Origin: Lutjanus erythropterus
Lineage: Eukaryota > Chordata > Actinopteri > Lutjaniformes > Lutjanidae
Direction of reading: 5' to 3'
Assembly (NCBI GenBank): GCA_020091685.1
Contig: CM034603.1
Span: forward strand, 11,452,683 to 11,516,682
DNA: 64,000 bases
The notes beneath the pieces were generated by a model. It searched no databases. It was not told the DNA's origin and worked only from the letters and a program-made list of their open reading frames with translations. How positions within the stretch are numbered: position 1 is the stretch's first letter; the number at the start of each line of letters is the position of its first letter. A program made the position numbers and the translations under genes. Of this stretch, positions 25,568 to 38,900 are shown piece after piece.

Positions 25568-25823
25568 AAAGGTCCAGTGTGTAAGATTTCAGAGATTAGG
25601 GCTAATGGCAGAATGTGGCAGAAATGGAAAATAATAGTAGTGCCACGTTGCACCACCATATTTTGACAGTAGCCCAGATTGGACAAACCAAACAAGAGCT
25701 CTCAATATGGTCTTTTGCCATATTATGGTTCACCCACATGTCTGGAAGGGGAGAGTCAGATGAGGTATTTGCAATCCGCAAGCTCACCACTAGATGCCAC
25801 TAAATCATACACACTGGTCCTTT
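25568..25823. mobile_element. MITE with AAAGGTCCAGTGTGTAAGATTT termini
   Basis: The left end AAAGGTCCAGTGTGTAAGAT is mirrored by the right end ATCATACACACTGGTCCTTTT, an inverted repeat of about 22 bp. The 256-bp interior includes GTCTGGAAGGGGAGAGTCA and CTCACCACTAGATGCC, the usual interior of this common fish MITE. A diverged, interrupted relative is at 54009-54612. Confidence 0.85.
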
Positions 25824-26171
25824 TATGTAAGTAATAATTCAGATAAAGCCATCTACCCATCTGTAAGTAGAGCGTTTTAGCTGCGTGGGCATTGTCGGAT
25901 AAACCGTAAATATTTTCTCCATAAAATATTATTCAATTTCAACCAAATCAGTGAATAAAGTTGTGCTTTTGTACATTCAGGCCACTATGAACACTCCAGT
26001 CCACTCCAGTGAATGGATGTAGTCTCTTCCCATGCTCCGTGCATCACAAGCAAGGAAGCATTTGATTGGACACAAATTTAGTAATGCCCCCAAGTGTGGG
26101 ATGACTCATCAACAGTTTTTAATCACTTTGCAGGAAAGGAAAAACTGTGACTGACCATTAAAAATACACAA

Positions 26172-26400
26172 AAATGGATTGCCTGTGTAGCTCAGTTGGT
26201 AGAGCATATGCCCCATATACTGAAGCTGTCAGTCCTCTGCAGTCACCACTGGTTCGTCTCCTGCCTGTGGCCCATTTGTTCCATGTCATGTCATCCCTTC
26301 ACTCTCTACCCCCTTTCCAATATCTTCAGCTGCCCCTGTCAAATAATGGCAAACACCTGAAAAGTAATAATGAAAAAAATACCTCAAAATATCTACAGTA
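26172..26400 (+). repeat. tRNA-derived SINE
   Basis: The head looks like a tRNA gene: the A-box TAGCTCAGTTGGTAGAGC is intact and the B-box is slightly decayed (GGTTCGTCTCC). The body reads GCCTGTGGCCCATTTGTTCC and CAGCTGCCCCTGTCAAATAA, matching a SINE type common in spiny-rayed fishes, with an A-rich tail. It is not a functional tRNA, because the anticodon-arm region does not fold and the B-box is changed. Confidence 0.85.
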
Positions 26401-27339
26401 TTACTTTTTTGTGATCATTTGGTCAGAATGGTGTATAGTGCAATACAATTGTGAACACTTAAACTCTGATTTTGATTTCATGAGAACTTTAATAGCTAGA
26501 CCAAACCATGAGAGGAACAGCCAAAAACAGCTCTCACATTGCAAAAGGACAACTCAAAGACTATAAAGTCAGTGTGGCAGTTTGAAATGTTTGTAGAATG
26601 AGAAAATACATCAGTTTAGTCATATAAGTGACTGACAACAATCTGAGTAGCAGAGGGGATGTTGGTTAATTGTGTGTGTGTGTGTTTGTAGGGGGTAAAC
26701 AAGAAAGAGAATAAGTCATCACTTCTGAGGAACCACAACAGTGCTACAGAGTTCATGAGAAGAATTTGTAAATCACTCAGGGTAATTACTTCTCAAGTAA
26801 TGGGGGTTAAACTGCGGTGGGAAAACACAACAGTTTTTCTCTCCAAACCACATGAAAAGGATTCCATTATTAGAATGTTAAGCGCTGCTGATCAAGAAAG
26901 CCTCTTTGTATCTCAACCAGAAAAATGGGTGCAGCTGAAAATGTGAAAAAGCATAGGACTGTGCCATTTGTTGGTCTGGTGGATACTAAAAATATACTCA
27001 GCATGCGGCCTCTATCACTTTCAATTACAACTGAAGATATCTTTCAGAAAATCTTGCACCAATGATGCATTAATGGAGTGGGTCAGGACTGGTTCACAAA
27101 GATAAACATTATGTCAAGCTTTTGGCACTGGGTGTGAACATTAACAGAGAGAGCAACACTCGTGAAATTAAAGGCACTGCCATGTTTGGTAGCGGAGGAG
27201 AATTTACACCTTAGATCAAACACGCTCCATGTTTGGTTCATAGAGAGGAAGAGGCAGAGAGAGACAGAAATTCATTTAGATCAAGAGAATGACAACAGGT
27301 TAGTGTAGGATAAAAAAAAACAAAACTTAATATTTACCG

Positions 27340-29300
27340 AAACAAACACACACCCTGTAGGGTGTAGTTTTATACTCAATTAAGACAGTGGAAAAAGTAA
27401 TTTAGTAGTTGTCATAACAAAAGGAAACTGCCACACAGCAGTCTGCCACTCCTCATATGGTCATAACAAGACATGGTGCCTTGCGGCTATGTGAAGTGTA
27501 GCATTGAGCTACCATCAGGATGCCAACATGCTAACAGTTAACATGCTGATGCTTGCCATGTTCATCATCTTGTACGTTCCATTTACCTCAGAAGTCGAAG
27601 TTGAGAGTGACGTCACACAGAAGTTGACCAGGTTGCAGTAGCTACAAGAAGACAGAAAACAAAGATGGACACCAGGAAAACATTGTTGTGCTTGATAACA
27701 ACCCGTTTGGTATTTTGTGCATGGAAACACCATAGCAACATTTTCACAGACTGCATTTCTTGCTAGCCACTAGTTGCTACAACTTCTGTAAAAACATGGT
27801 ATGTCGGATACATCAGAATGTGAGAAAGGAAATGGGCGAACATGACAATAATTGTAATGTGAATAAAAGTTTAATATTACCTCGTCCATGAACATGATTT
27901 CATGGCAGTCATTTAACAATAAAGGCACTTTCCATGAACCCACACTACTTTGTAAAAACAACACGTCTTTTGTTATTGCTTAAATGGGAGAGAAATACCC
28001 ATAGAACTTAAATTCTGCGTTTAATGAGGCACAAAAGACATAAGTGTGGATTAACACTGTCAATCCATGGAGCAGCCATCTTGGATTTTGAGTTTGAGGT
28101 TGGTGAGGTTCTTCAGTTGATATTTCCAACTGGGAACTTCACCTGTAAATCCAACTTCCCAGTTCATATGGAACGCATCATTAGTTTAGTGTGTTGGTAT
28201 GCTAACATTAGCACTGAGCACAAAGTACAACTGCAGCTGATAATTTTTGTAGGTTATTTGGTCATAGACTAACCTAAATTAATTGTTAACCTGATAGTAC
28301 TGCATAACAACTTAAGGGATCACCTTTTACCTTCACCTTGGAGGTCAAAAGTCGGAGCTGGGAATGATTTCATGCCAGAGTTGACCGCATTCCAGTACAA
28401 CAAGTTGTACTGCATAACAACACAATATGTAGTATTTTATGTGCACAAAGACCATGGTACATCCCTGTCCACAGAAGTTCGACTGTGTGCATGACTGATT
28501 TAATGAGACACAGAAGAGATAATAAACAGGTGTTGATGTACGGAGCAGGCATCTTGGACTTTTGAGTTTGGTGAGGTTCTTCTTATTTTCCAAGACAGTA
28601 ATCAGACTTTATGAGGGTTTCCAGTTGAATGTTCCAACTGGAAACTATGAAATTCCAACTTGCCGGTTCAAATGGAAGGCACCATTAAGGCAGAGGAAAA
28701 GTCAGGGTATTCATTAAGATAGAATACCTGATCAGGGTACCATGAATATGTGTCCAAAATCAGTGCTAACCTCTTTAGTAGCTGTTGAAATATTTCCCTG
28801 GATAATTGAAAAAAATGATCTTGCAGGTGGTGCCAGATTAGAAAGCAGGAGATCATCAAAGCTGAGAGTTATTTCCCCAGCGACCATGCATGAATAGTTG
28901 TAAAAAAATTCTTGCAATCCTTTCAATAGATATTGAGAAACTTCACTAAAAACTGAAAACGTAAAAATTATATTGTGCTGGAGGGAAAGTCAGATGATCA
29001 CTACAGTCAGTCATGAATGAATTTTATGACAAATTGTTCAACACTTTGAGGAATTTTAAGTTTGGACTTAAGTGTTAAATTTACCAACCAACACTGCTAT
29101 CCTTAGAGCCATACCCAGAGTGTGGCTTAAAACCCCAAAAACTAAACACAAAGTCTGTTGGGTGTAGTCTTGTGCCCAATTAAGACACTGGAAACAGTCA
29201 TTTAGTGGTAGTCATAACACGAGACAGCTGCTACACAATAGTATCACCCCTGGTGTGGTCATAAAAACAAAACATGTTTTGCAGCCTATTAAACTAATCA
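27340..29300 (+). repeat. Cluster of repeated segments in the intergenic interval
   Basis: Two pairs of homologous blocks lie here. The first is 27345-27490 with 29150-29290 (GGGTGTAGT.TT.T.C.CAATTAAGACA, TTTAGT.GT.GTCATAACA). The second is 28020-28195 with 28500-28690 (GGAGCAG.CATCTTGGA, TGAGTTTG, GGTGAGGTTCTTC, TTCCAACTGG, AATCCAACTT). They indicate one composite interspersed repeat or an internal duplication. No coding content is seen. Confidence 0.55.
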
Positions 29301-30526
29301 ACTAATCTCCTTCTGGGCAACGCGCCTGATCCAGTCAGCTTAGGATACCATGTGAACACACTGACCCAAAACCCAGCTCACAATACGCTGCCACATACTG
29401 TTAAATGGTACAACCTGTAGACGGTCTATATATGTGGTGGTTTACTCAGGTTTTGTGTGGATAACACAAGACACTAAAGGCAGATTTTATTGCTTCTAAG
29501 CATTCTCATATGTGAATGTACTTTACCACTCTGGCATACTTTCTGTGTGGAGTCTATATTATTTCAGAGAGCCATTGGGGAGAGGGGTTAAAGCCTGGAA
29601 TGCATACTATTTCCCCACAGGAAGCCGAGCATGGAAGTCTACCATTGCCCCACGCCCAGGGCCCTACATCGCACGCACAGGCCGACTACTGAATTATAGT
29701 ACAAATTCTTCTTATGCATGTACGACACAAGTCATGTATGACACAAAGAGTAAAATAAAGATCACAGAGATCTCTTGATCTTTTGTGTTTTATTAAAGAC
29801 ATCACATCTTTGATACGTCTTACAGTTTCATTGTACAAAATTTCACATGACATTACAAAAATATTGAAAGGCATTTTTTAATAAAAATGAACTGAAGCTG
29901 TCTGTCCTTAGAGCTTTGTTTTTTCATAAAAACTTAATATTCACAAGGTGTCAACTTTACTTGATGACATCTGCCAAGCTTTGCCTCTTTAAAGCAGCAT
30001 GTTTTACATTTACACAGGTCTTGACACAAAGTCATAGTGGGCGTTTCTTCAAAAGATATACTGTATACACACACACAATACAGTATTGTACAATTAATGG
30101 TAGCATGCGGAATTATCCGATGCTGAATATAGTACATTTTCAAGACATGTATGAAAAAAAAACAAGTTTTCCTTTAAGTCTCAGATCAAAGTTTGTCTCA
30201 GTAACTTGAAAGACGACTCCACCTGCGTTCTGTTTTTTTTTTAACCATCCCCGTCCTTCAATTAATATGTTGCATTATCACCATGCAGAAACCTACGTCA
30301 GGTCATGTGGTAAAATACAGGCTCGGGAAAACAGCATTTTGACACTAAAACACACATACCTCAACCAAAATTTGATTGTTTGGATTTGAATACATAAGGA
30401 ACGCTACAGGGAAGCAACAGAAAGATATACAAATCTCAAAAAACAAAACAAAACAAATAATGGACACACCCTTTAAAAATGAGTTAGGCCTTTTCACACC
30501 ACTGTCTGGTAACTCGCTACCTCCAG

Positions 30527-31228
30527 TCATTTCACTGAGGGGAAGGCGGCAGAGGGGATAATGCGGTCTCGTTCACAGGAGTAGGGGTAGGTGATCCATG
30601 TGAACATGGACAGGTTCATCATGCTGAACTGCTGGTGACCACTTTGCTTCGGCCAATCAAATAGACGGGGTTGGACATGGCGGAAAGGGCAGGCATTGCG
30701 GGGTCTGAAAGAGGTGGTCATGGAGAAGCTGGTAATGCTAGTGACCAAATACCTGGAGTTGGCCATGTACGAGGACAACCAGAAGACAAACTGTGCCTGG
30801 GACAACATGTCTTGGACTGCAAATGCTTTTAAAAACTCTTAATAACCATGAGCTTAAGGCCCCTGGCTACAAAAAGTCTCTCTTTGGCCACCAAATATTC
30901 CGCATAGGTGCCCCCCTATGGCCAACAACTTTTATCTCCATACATCCTGACTCCTTTGTGCCTTTCAGATCAACATTCTACGGAAACAGTGAAGAGTACT
31001 CGCCAGCCAGCTACCGATATGTTGGGGCTACTGAAGAATGCGTTTACTAAGCCTACTCAAATTGCTGACGCGATTCTTACAGAAGAACCAGTGACACCAA
31101 ACTCCTCAACTAAAAAGAAGTCTAGCTTGTTTTTAACAAGAAACACCACGTCACAATTCATGGCAAAAGCGGACATGAAAAATGTTGCAGATAAGGAAGG
31201 CTGTGTTAAGTTGCGTTTAATTGCCTAA
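30527..31228. other. Two unexplained open frames on opposite strands
   Basis: On the minus strand 30808-30527 is open for 93 codons and ends RIIPSAAFPSVK-stop. On the plus strand 30908-31228 is open for 106 codons and is rich in Lys, Thr and Ser. Base composition here is less AT-rich than around it. Neither was recognised, and neither has clear splice or start context. They may be decayed retrocopies or conserved UTR sequence. Confidence 0.25.
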
Positions 31229-32049
31229 TCTCTATGGCTTTTGATATAAGTTTACATTTGGGCCATCAAAAATATACTTTGGTTACCTGTCCCTGGGGTC
31301 AGTGCTTAAAAATATTAGTGTCTCTCCCTGTTGAGGTCATGGGAGGAGGCCGTAGTCATGGATCTTTACCTTTAATACACATTTGGGCCACCAAAAAAGC
31401 ACCTTGGCCACCAAAATTAGGGGACTGTTAGCCTGTGAGGGCCACTGCTTGCTTGTAGTTGTCAGGGTGATTACTGCGTGGTGGTGTGAAAAGGCCTTTA
31501 GGATAATGCTTTCAGTCAGTGGTTTTCACTATTATTATTATCTTTTTGGCTAAAAGTTGATTACATTAATGTCATGCAAACATATTAGCATCATTATTAT
31601 TTTTATTGTATACCAATGTAATGATTTTCATCTATTATAATGCAGAGCCTTACTGGCAGGCCTATTGATATTAAGCAGCTACAATGTGCCAGAATAGTGA
31701 CTTGTTTTGCTAAATTGTGCTTTGGTGAAAAGATACTGTAAGTAACCGCTGCGCTAGGAAGTCCCTATCTTTATTTTAAGTATACCTATATATATATGCC
31801 TGTGTAGCATACAGTATATCACAGGATTCCTCAGTGATGTGAATCATCACTATGATTAGCAACAGTAAAGTACATGAACTGTATATGATGCTTTTGTTCC
31901 ACAGTGTTCCCGTCTCGAGTTACATGTGTCTGTTGGAGCAGGTGCCTGTTCTCTGGCTTAGGAGAGGCACACTTGTAGGCTATAAACACTGAAATATATA
32001 GACATGACATTAAGACACACTGGCACGCTCACAGAAAGGCCTCACCCAT

Positions 32050-32095
32050 ACACACACAGAAGAGAGAGAGACACACACACACACACACACACACA
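32050..32095. repeat. CA/GA microsatellite
   Basis: An ACACACAGA, then GAGAGAGAG, then about a dozen AC dinucleotides form a compound simple repeat. Confidence 0.9.
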
Positions 32096-32928
32096 GTCTG
32101 ACCTAACACTTGTGAACACCCGTCTGGTACATATAACAGACAGTCATTTCATTAAATGGCTCAGTGGGGGCTCGTCCTACCCAGCAGAAAGAGGCCCACA
32201 TGCAACACATACGCTCTCACTGTACTTTCCACCTACTGGAACTTATGTGCACCTTCTAAGAAACACTACATTATGGACATAATAAAAGCTTACAAAGTCT
32301 TACAAAGCTTTCCAAAAGCTTCACTTCAGGTCATTCAAGTGGTGACAAACAGTACTGAGTTTAGCTAAAATAGTGCTATAAATCACACATAAAATGCTTG
32401 TTTGTAATAAAACCAAACAAAAACAACATCCTTCATGGAAATCAAGGAATTTGTTTTTTTGTCATGTTTTTTTTTGTATTAGTTACACTGAGTCAGTGAG
32501 TGGCAGGATTATTAGTATAGCTCCCATAGCTGGATGCAGCTGAGGGAGAAAGGCACAAAAGCCACACACAGCTTTGTTTACAGCTGCCGTTTCTCGGTTT
32601 TGTTTGATTTCAGACTTCTGTCCATGGAAAGGTCTTGACAGAGGACAATCTCCAATAATCTTCATAACAGAGGAGGAACAAATATCCCTGCTCCTCTCTC
32701 TTTTCCACATTAAAATGTCTGGTGAGACTGAGGAAAAACAGAAAAATTTCCGTTGGGAAGGCAAAACACGCTCGACTGCTTTCCATGGCCTCTTCTCATC
32801 CTCTGAGATGTTCAAGATTCCATATTTGTCTGCATTATCCAGATTGTTTATCCAGTATTGGCCAGTGGCTGTAGTAGTTATTTAAATGGCACAGGTCAGG
32901 GTTATGTACAGTCAGATTGCAGTCTTTT

Positions 32929-35900
32929 CTACGCCATTATGAGATGGTTGCTCCGCTCTCTGATGTCTGCTGGAGGAACGAGATCTTTCTTCACCGGGGT
33001 TGACGATAAGGTGGAACGTCTGCCTTTGGGCTTGAACAAATCAGACACAAAGAACACCTGTGGAGGGAACAGAAAAAAAACAAACATCTCATTTGTTGCA
33101 AAATGGCACAAGAACTCTAACAACAGAGAATTTTGTTTTGGAGGAGGGGTATTTTTTTTATTAGAAATGAAATACAACAGAGCAAATGTGTAGTGGAAAT
33201 GTATGTTACGTAACATTATTGGCAGTAGACGTGACCATACATCAATCGGTTAAGTGCCTGTGTCCTTTGACAGCTACATCTACAAATAATTCCTTCAGTT
33301 TGGAGTTCCTCAAGGTTCTGTATTAGACCCTCTGTTTTCCATATACTGTACATGTAAACGCTGTCTCTCCTTTTATTGTAATGCTATGAACCGCAACCAA
33401 CAACCAACTGCATTTACATGTTGACCTATACAATTAAAAATAGCCAAGTTAAACATGTTTTTTACTAAACTTTATCAATTGATGCCAAATCTACACAACA
33501 ACATACCGATTATCTTGCCTGCCTCAAGTGAGTAGTGATTAATTTGATTATCCATTAATCTGCCAATCATTTTCACAAGAAACTGATTAAAATTGATAAA
33601 GTGATTAATCATTTAGTCAATAAATGTTTAAAAAAAGAGTCAAAAATGTTCATCACAATTTCACAGAGCTCAAAGTGACGTCTCCAGAACCAAAAGAACG
33701 ACAAACAAAAGCAGAGCTGAGCAGCTGCTGAGTTGGTTAATCGAATTAAGTCTTGTTTGTGTCTGACAAACTACATTAAGTTATAATTATTATCATTAAT
33801 GGGAAAGAACAAATAAATTAACATTATTAATTTCATTTACAGTTAAGGTCACTCAAATTCTTAATGATTTCTGATCTAATCTAATAAAGCAGATAACAAC
33901 GTAATAACATAATAGAAGCACTCACTATGCAGTAGGCCACCAGGGCTCCCTGAACGAAACCTGCCAGGACATCAGTGGGATGGTGCTTGTGATCAGAGAC
34001 GCGGGACAGGCCGGTGTAGAAAGACATCATAATGAGGGTGAACTGGGTCAGAGGGCGCAGCAGGCGAGCTCCGTGCCAAGTGAAACGAGACTGCAGGTAA
34101 AACTGTGAAGGAGACAGAAGTGTGAGTCAATATCAGATCGAAACTCTTTATTATCTAGGAAGGGAGGTTTGATTTTTTTCAGTAACTCACCACCAGGTAC
34201 AGCATGGTGTACATGGAGAATGACGCATGTCCAGAGAAGAAAGACTTCCTGAGAAGAATTAGAGGACAATTAGCTTTCAATGTCAACACGAGTACAAATA
34301 AATATGTAAACAAAAAAAAACATTTTCATTGTTTGGCTAATACCTGGCCTCCTGAACTTTGCTCTCTGGCCCCTGACACTGGTAGTCAGTGATGTAGCCC
34401 AGGGAGCAGTTGATGGTGGAGAAGTCAGGTTTGCACACATCGAGGAAGTGAGGGCGCATACGTCCCACCGACACTTTGGCGATGTCAGTGAAGGACTGGC
34501 TGATGGCGCAGCCGAAGATGAACACGCCCACCTGCTTGTACAGTGCAGAAATGTAGGGGTTCCCCACGAAAGACTTGGATCCCTCGTTCAGAAAGTAGAT
34601 CCTGTAGCTCTCCCCGATGATGATCTGAAGGAACAGAAGAAGAGTTAACATCAGTGTCACCACCCTAATTCCTAAGCACTTGATTCACATGGCCTGAGTG
34701 TGTAGTGAAAATGTGTGAGTGCAGGAGAGCCAAGTCATTTTATGAGGAATGTGACAGAAGTTTGAAATCACGTCCTTAACTGAGGAGTTTATTTGGCAGC
34801 TAAAAGCGTCAGGCTCATATTTCACATGTAAAACAGCCTAACAATCTTTTTCCTACAAAGTCTATTTTCATTTCTTTTCATCCACAGTTATTACTGTTTT
34901 TAACATTAGAACACTTTATCTTTTGAAGCCTGCAGCATATCCTAACTACAACCAGACCAATACTGAGTTTTGGAGACAATGCCAGTAACAACATTAGAGA
35001 GCAAAAAAATTCCAATAACTGTGTATTGACCAAAATTGCAGTGGTCCCTAAAATGTAGTTATTAAACATGTGACGAATATAATGAAGGGTGTATATTTAA
35101 CAGTTTAACAATAAACTTTATTGTCCAATATAACATCAAGGCCCTGAATCAGTAAACTATCAGTGGTAATTTAATACAGCCAGACTAATATATTGCTCGG
35201 CTGTTATTGGCAGCCATATTGATCTATATCGGTATCAGTGTATATGTTGTCCAACATGCACTGATATATACTGTAATCTTTTTTATTAACTTAAATAAAC
35301 TGTAAAATATCCTGCCTCCATTGCATATCTTTGTCACAAGTGTTTGATAACCACATGTGTACATATCTCGATGTCAGAATATTTTTTATTCTCCAATATC
35401 ATCAATAGATAGGCCCCCAAAATCTAGTATTGGTCAGGCTCTAATTTAAGAAAAAAATTAAAATGCTGCCTATAAAAAAAAAATCGTAATAATGTTCTGT
35501 GAAAATTTTAAACTGTGATGATACTGTGATAGGTCAATATCAACAGATAATATCAGCCAACCAATATCTCTGTCTGGCTCTATGCAGAACTACAGAAAGT
35601 GTGAATAAAAGGCCTCAAAATGTTTATGAATCAGGCCTCCAGCTCTTGGTAAATATCACAGAAGACCAGGACTACGCTCTGATGGATTTGTTGGAAATGT
35701 GCATCAAAGGGTGTGATTTCTGTGAGGGTGGATATTTGGGACCCGGTTTTAGAGAACTCTGATGGTCAGAGTGGAGAATTTAAGTTATGTCTGCGACTAA
35801 AATAACTTTTTCCAGATCAAGATGTTATTATGAGCAGCTAAAATAGACTTTGGTGATGTCTCCTGAAGTGGTTTGAAAAGGGCTACTTTTGTAGTTGAAT

Positions 35901-38900
35901 GTGTTTACCTGTGCCAGTCGACTTCTGAGACAAAACAGTGAGGCGACGTGGGAGGCAACTCAAACTGTCCGCTGTGTATAGTTTTCTGTAAGTGTGTAAA
36001 TAAACCACCGTCTAAAACCGACGATTGACGTGTAAGGCGCGCTTGGACGGGGGGGAGGTGGAGAGCTTTAACTCACAACAGCTGTTAAAGCTCAAAAAGC
36101 GCCTTCCCAACCCCCTCATCATCCACTGTTGTCTTCCGGCAAATGAAAGTGTGGAAGAGGAGTCAGAGCGAAAGTGCGGGGGAGTTCCAAGGAGAAAGTG
36201 GAGGAGTGGAAGGGAGAATAGTGAGGAAAAAGAGTGTGTAATAAATAAAGGCGTAACAGGACAAGAGGAGTGCAGACAAGGAGAGGAGGAGAAAGGGGAC
36301 AAAAAGAGGAAGGTTGAGAGGAGGAATGAGGAGGGAAGTGGGAGAGTATAGGGAGGGAGCGGGGGAGGCACCGCTGGTTCTAATCAGCAGAAACGCTGAG
36401 CTAGGCGACGTGTCTGATTTTGGTGGCCAGACTCCACCAGGCGCACGTCGGGGGCACGTTTGTTTTTCACCGCTGCGGCTGTCTCTCAAAAACGGCTCCG
36501 ATTTCACAAGGGATGTCTGACTGTTTTCATGTTAGTATCTCGGTTTCATCAGACATTCTTTAGAGGGGCGCAGAAATGAGTCTCATTCTGGGAAACACTC
36601 TCTGCAGAGGGAAAGCCTTTACGGAGATTTAACAAGCTGATAGAGTGTGTTGTTTCCACCATCCAGGCCTTTAGAGCCAGCTCGATAAAGCCCAGCTGCT
36701 TCCATGGGAAAGAGGGAAGGGGGAGAAAACACATCTGGTTCCCCTTGTGTGAAACATTTAACTATGTGAATGAATAAATGAACTGGCGTTGGAGGACAAG
36801 TAGCTGCTGCACTGGAACCTCAAGAGATACTCATGGAGACAAGACGTTGATTTGTGGCTTACGTCAAACGCCTTGTGTTTCCAAAATGACACCATGGTGC
36901 TTTCGTTTCTTCTAAAAAAGATTTGCATAAATTATAAGGCATGCGGCCTCTCAGCTCAATTCGGTGGGAAATGAAGCACAAAACGACCTAATGTTGGTGT
37001 TCTCTGGTTCAGAAAACACAAAGGCTGGCCAGAACACTCTTAGGGGCGAGACGATTTGTAAAGTCACGTTTTGCGAGGGGGAAAATGAGAGATCTGGCAG
37101 AGTCTTCTTGTTTGGGGCCTTCACCACAATTCCACCCCACCAATTACAGCATTTCACCAAACAACCATTGCGTCAACCATAATTACATGGAGCCGGGGCT
37201 TGTTCTCACCATGAAAACCCCTGTGGCCCCAAGCCTGTGGAGTAGTCTGCTTTACAGGGGGAGGACACTACTGGCTGCTGGGACAGACGATGACGAGTCC
37301 ACGCCATAAGGCAGGACACCTTCAATCTACGGGTCTGCCAGGTGCCAACATGTACATGTAATGGCAGCATGTACCAGGAGTCTGTTTTTGATGTCCTACT
37401 ACAAACAGATTTCTTCAAAAAGTCTTGCATTCATGTGTGAATTATTTCAAAAGTTGGATTTGGCTTCTATGAAACATCTATTTTCAATTACATAATTTAT
37501 TCTGACATAATTTATTTGGGGGTGGGGGGCAACATCATGTGTAATCTAAACTGGATTTCTTTAGCCGTAGTTCTACAGTGAATTCAGAGGTGTTTGGAGA
37601 GAACTCAGGGGTCAGTACACAATAATGTACTTAGAAGCACAAATGGGAAAAAAATAAGAACCGAAAAAACTCTCCGTGGTGCAGAGATGCATTTCTCAAA
37701 ATGTCTAAAAATGGTGTCAGAAAAACATCCAGAGCAGATGGGGTGTTTCAGCCTCTGAACAGTCGCAAATAGAGAAAAATGAATTGAATTTGAAGCACAG
37801 GGTTTTGGGCCGGTTTAGTGTGCAGCTCTTGGATGCATACTCACTGTTTTCTCCCAGGAGAATATGACAAACCACTCAACACTCCACTTGCTCAAGTGCC
37901 TTAATCAGCTGAGTCATTTTAAGTCCCCAAAGAGAAAGCCTTGAACAAATGCTGCTGACTGGTTTTTATCTGGAATCTGCTGAAGCCAATCAAAGGGACT
38001 GATAGCACAGGTATGGGGACGTGTTGTCTCAGTAATCATGTAGGATAATCTCTGTTTATACTCACAGTGAATCAACGATCAGATAAAGCCCTTTAATGGA
38101 GTGTATTTCTCTGAATGTGGGAGTGCAGTGGGAATGTGTGTGGTTTGGTTACAGAAAAACATGAAGAACACGTGAAGAAGAACAGTTCAAAATCTTTACA
38201 TCATTACCATATTATTATATATTGTTGGAAATGTTACTGTTATAAACAAAGTAAAGGGATAGTCTGAATTATGCAATGTGGGGTTGTATGAGATACTTAT
38301 CGATAGTCAGTACTACAGGAGATGCCAGTCGACATGCCCCCATTTTGGAGAAGCAGCAGAGAAGCTAAGCAATGAACTGCTGTGGACAGCAGCAAAAGGT
38401 ATTTTAGCTATTTAAAAAATGGTCCACCTAAAAAAATCCATATCATATTTAGGTGTAAGCTATATTTAGAATATTTACAGCCTTTTCCAACAAGAAACCA
38501 GTGTTATATAAGCAAAATTTCGCTCTCTCCAGTGTCTCCCCGAGGTCGACTGCTTAAGAGGAGAGGTCGTCGTCTGCAGTGTGGGTCTTGCGTTGAGGGT
38601 CTTTGTGACTGCGTGAATACAGAGCAACTGTTGCAGTAACCACAATAACTGTGTATTCACAGTAATACAGGACAAGCTAGCTGGGCTAGCCAGTTAGCAT
38701 AAAAACTGGCAAGGCTAATTTTTTAAGAGTCTAACGAAACAGGCTGAATCAATCAAGGGAGGTGTGGGGGGGTCCACCTCAAGGTAATGGTAGGGGGAAA
38801 AAGTGCAAACCAACCAAACTCCATGGGTGAAATCAGTCATTTTACCTCACAGAACACGGGATTTGCTGGGCTACCACTGCCTCAATCTGCTACTTGTTCG

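Larger units (their letters stand above)
29770..32928 (-). other. Candidate long 3' UTR of plpp3
   Basis: The plpp3 stop is at 32931-32929. Downstream on the minus strand, AATAAA occurs at 31775-31770 and at 29793-29788, which would give 3' UTRs of about 1.2 or 3.1 kb. The human PLPP3 mRNA also has a long 3' UTR. The real end cannot be fixed from the sequence. The interval also holds a CA-rich microsatellite and two unexplained open frames. Confidence 0.4.

Noticed and set aside
26172-26260. Possible tRNA gene
   Set aside because: The A-box is good but the B-box is altered, no anticodon arm forms, and SINE body sequence follows directly.
36012-36507. Four overlapping open frames of 108-119 codons on both strands
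   Set aside because: They stay open because of the purine/pyrimidine bias of the segment; composition is low-complexity and no family is visible.
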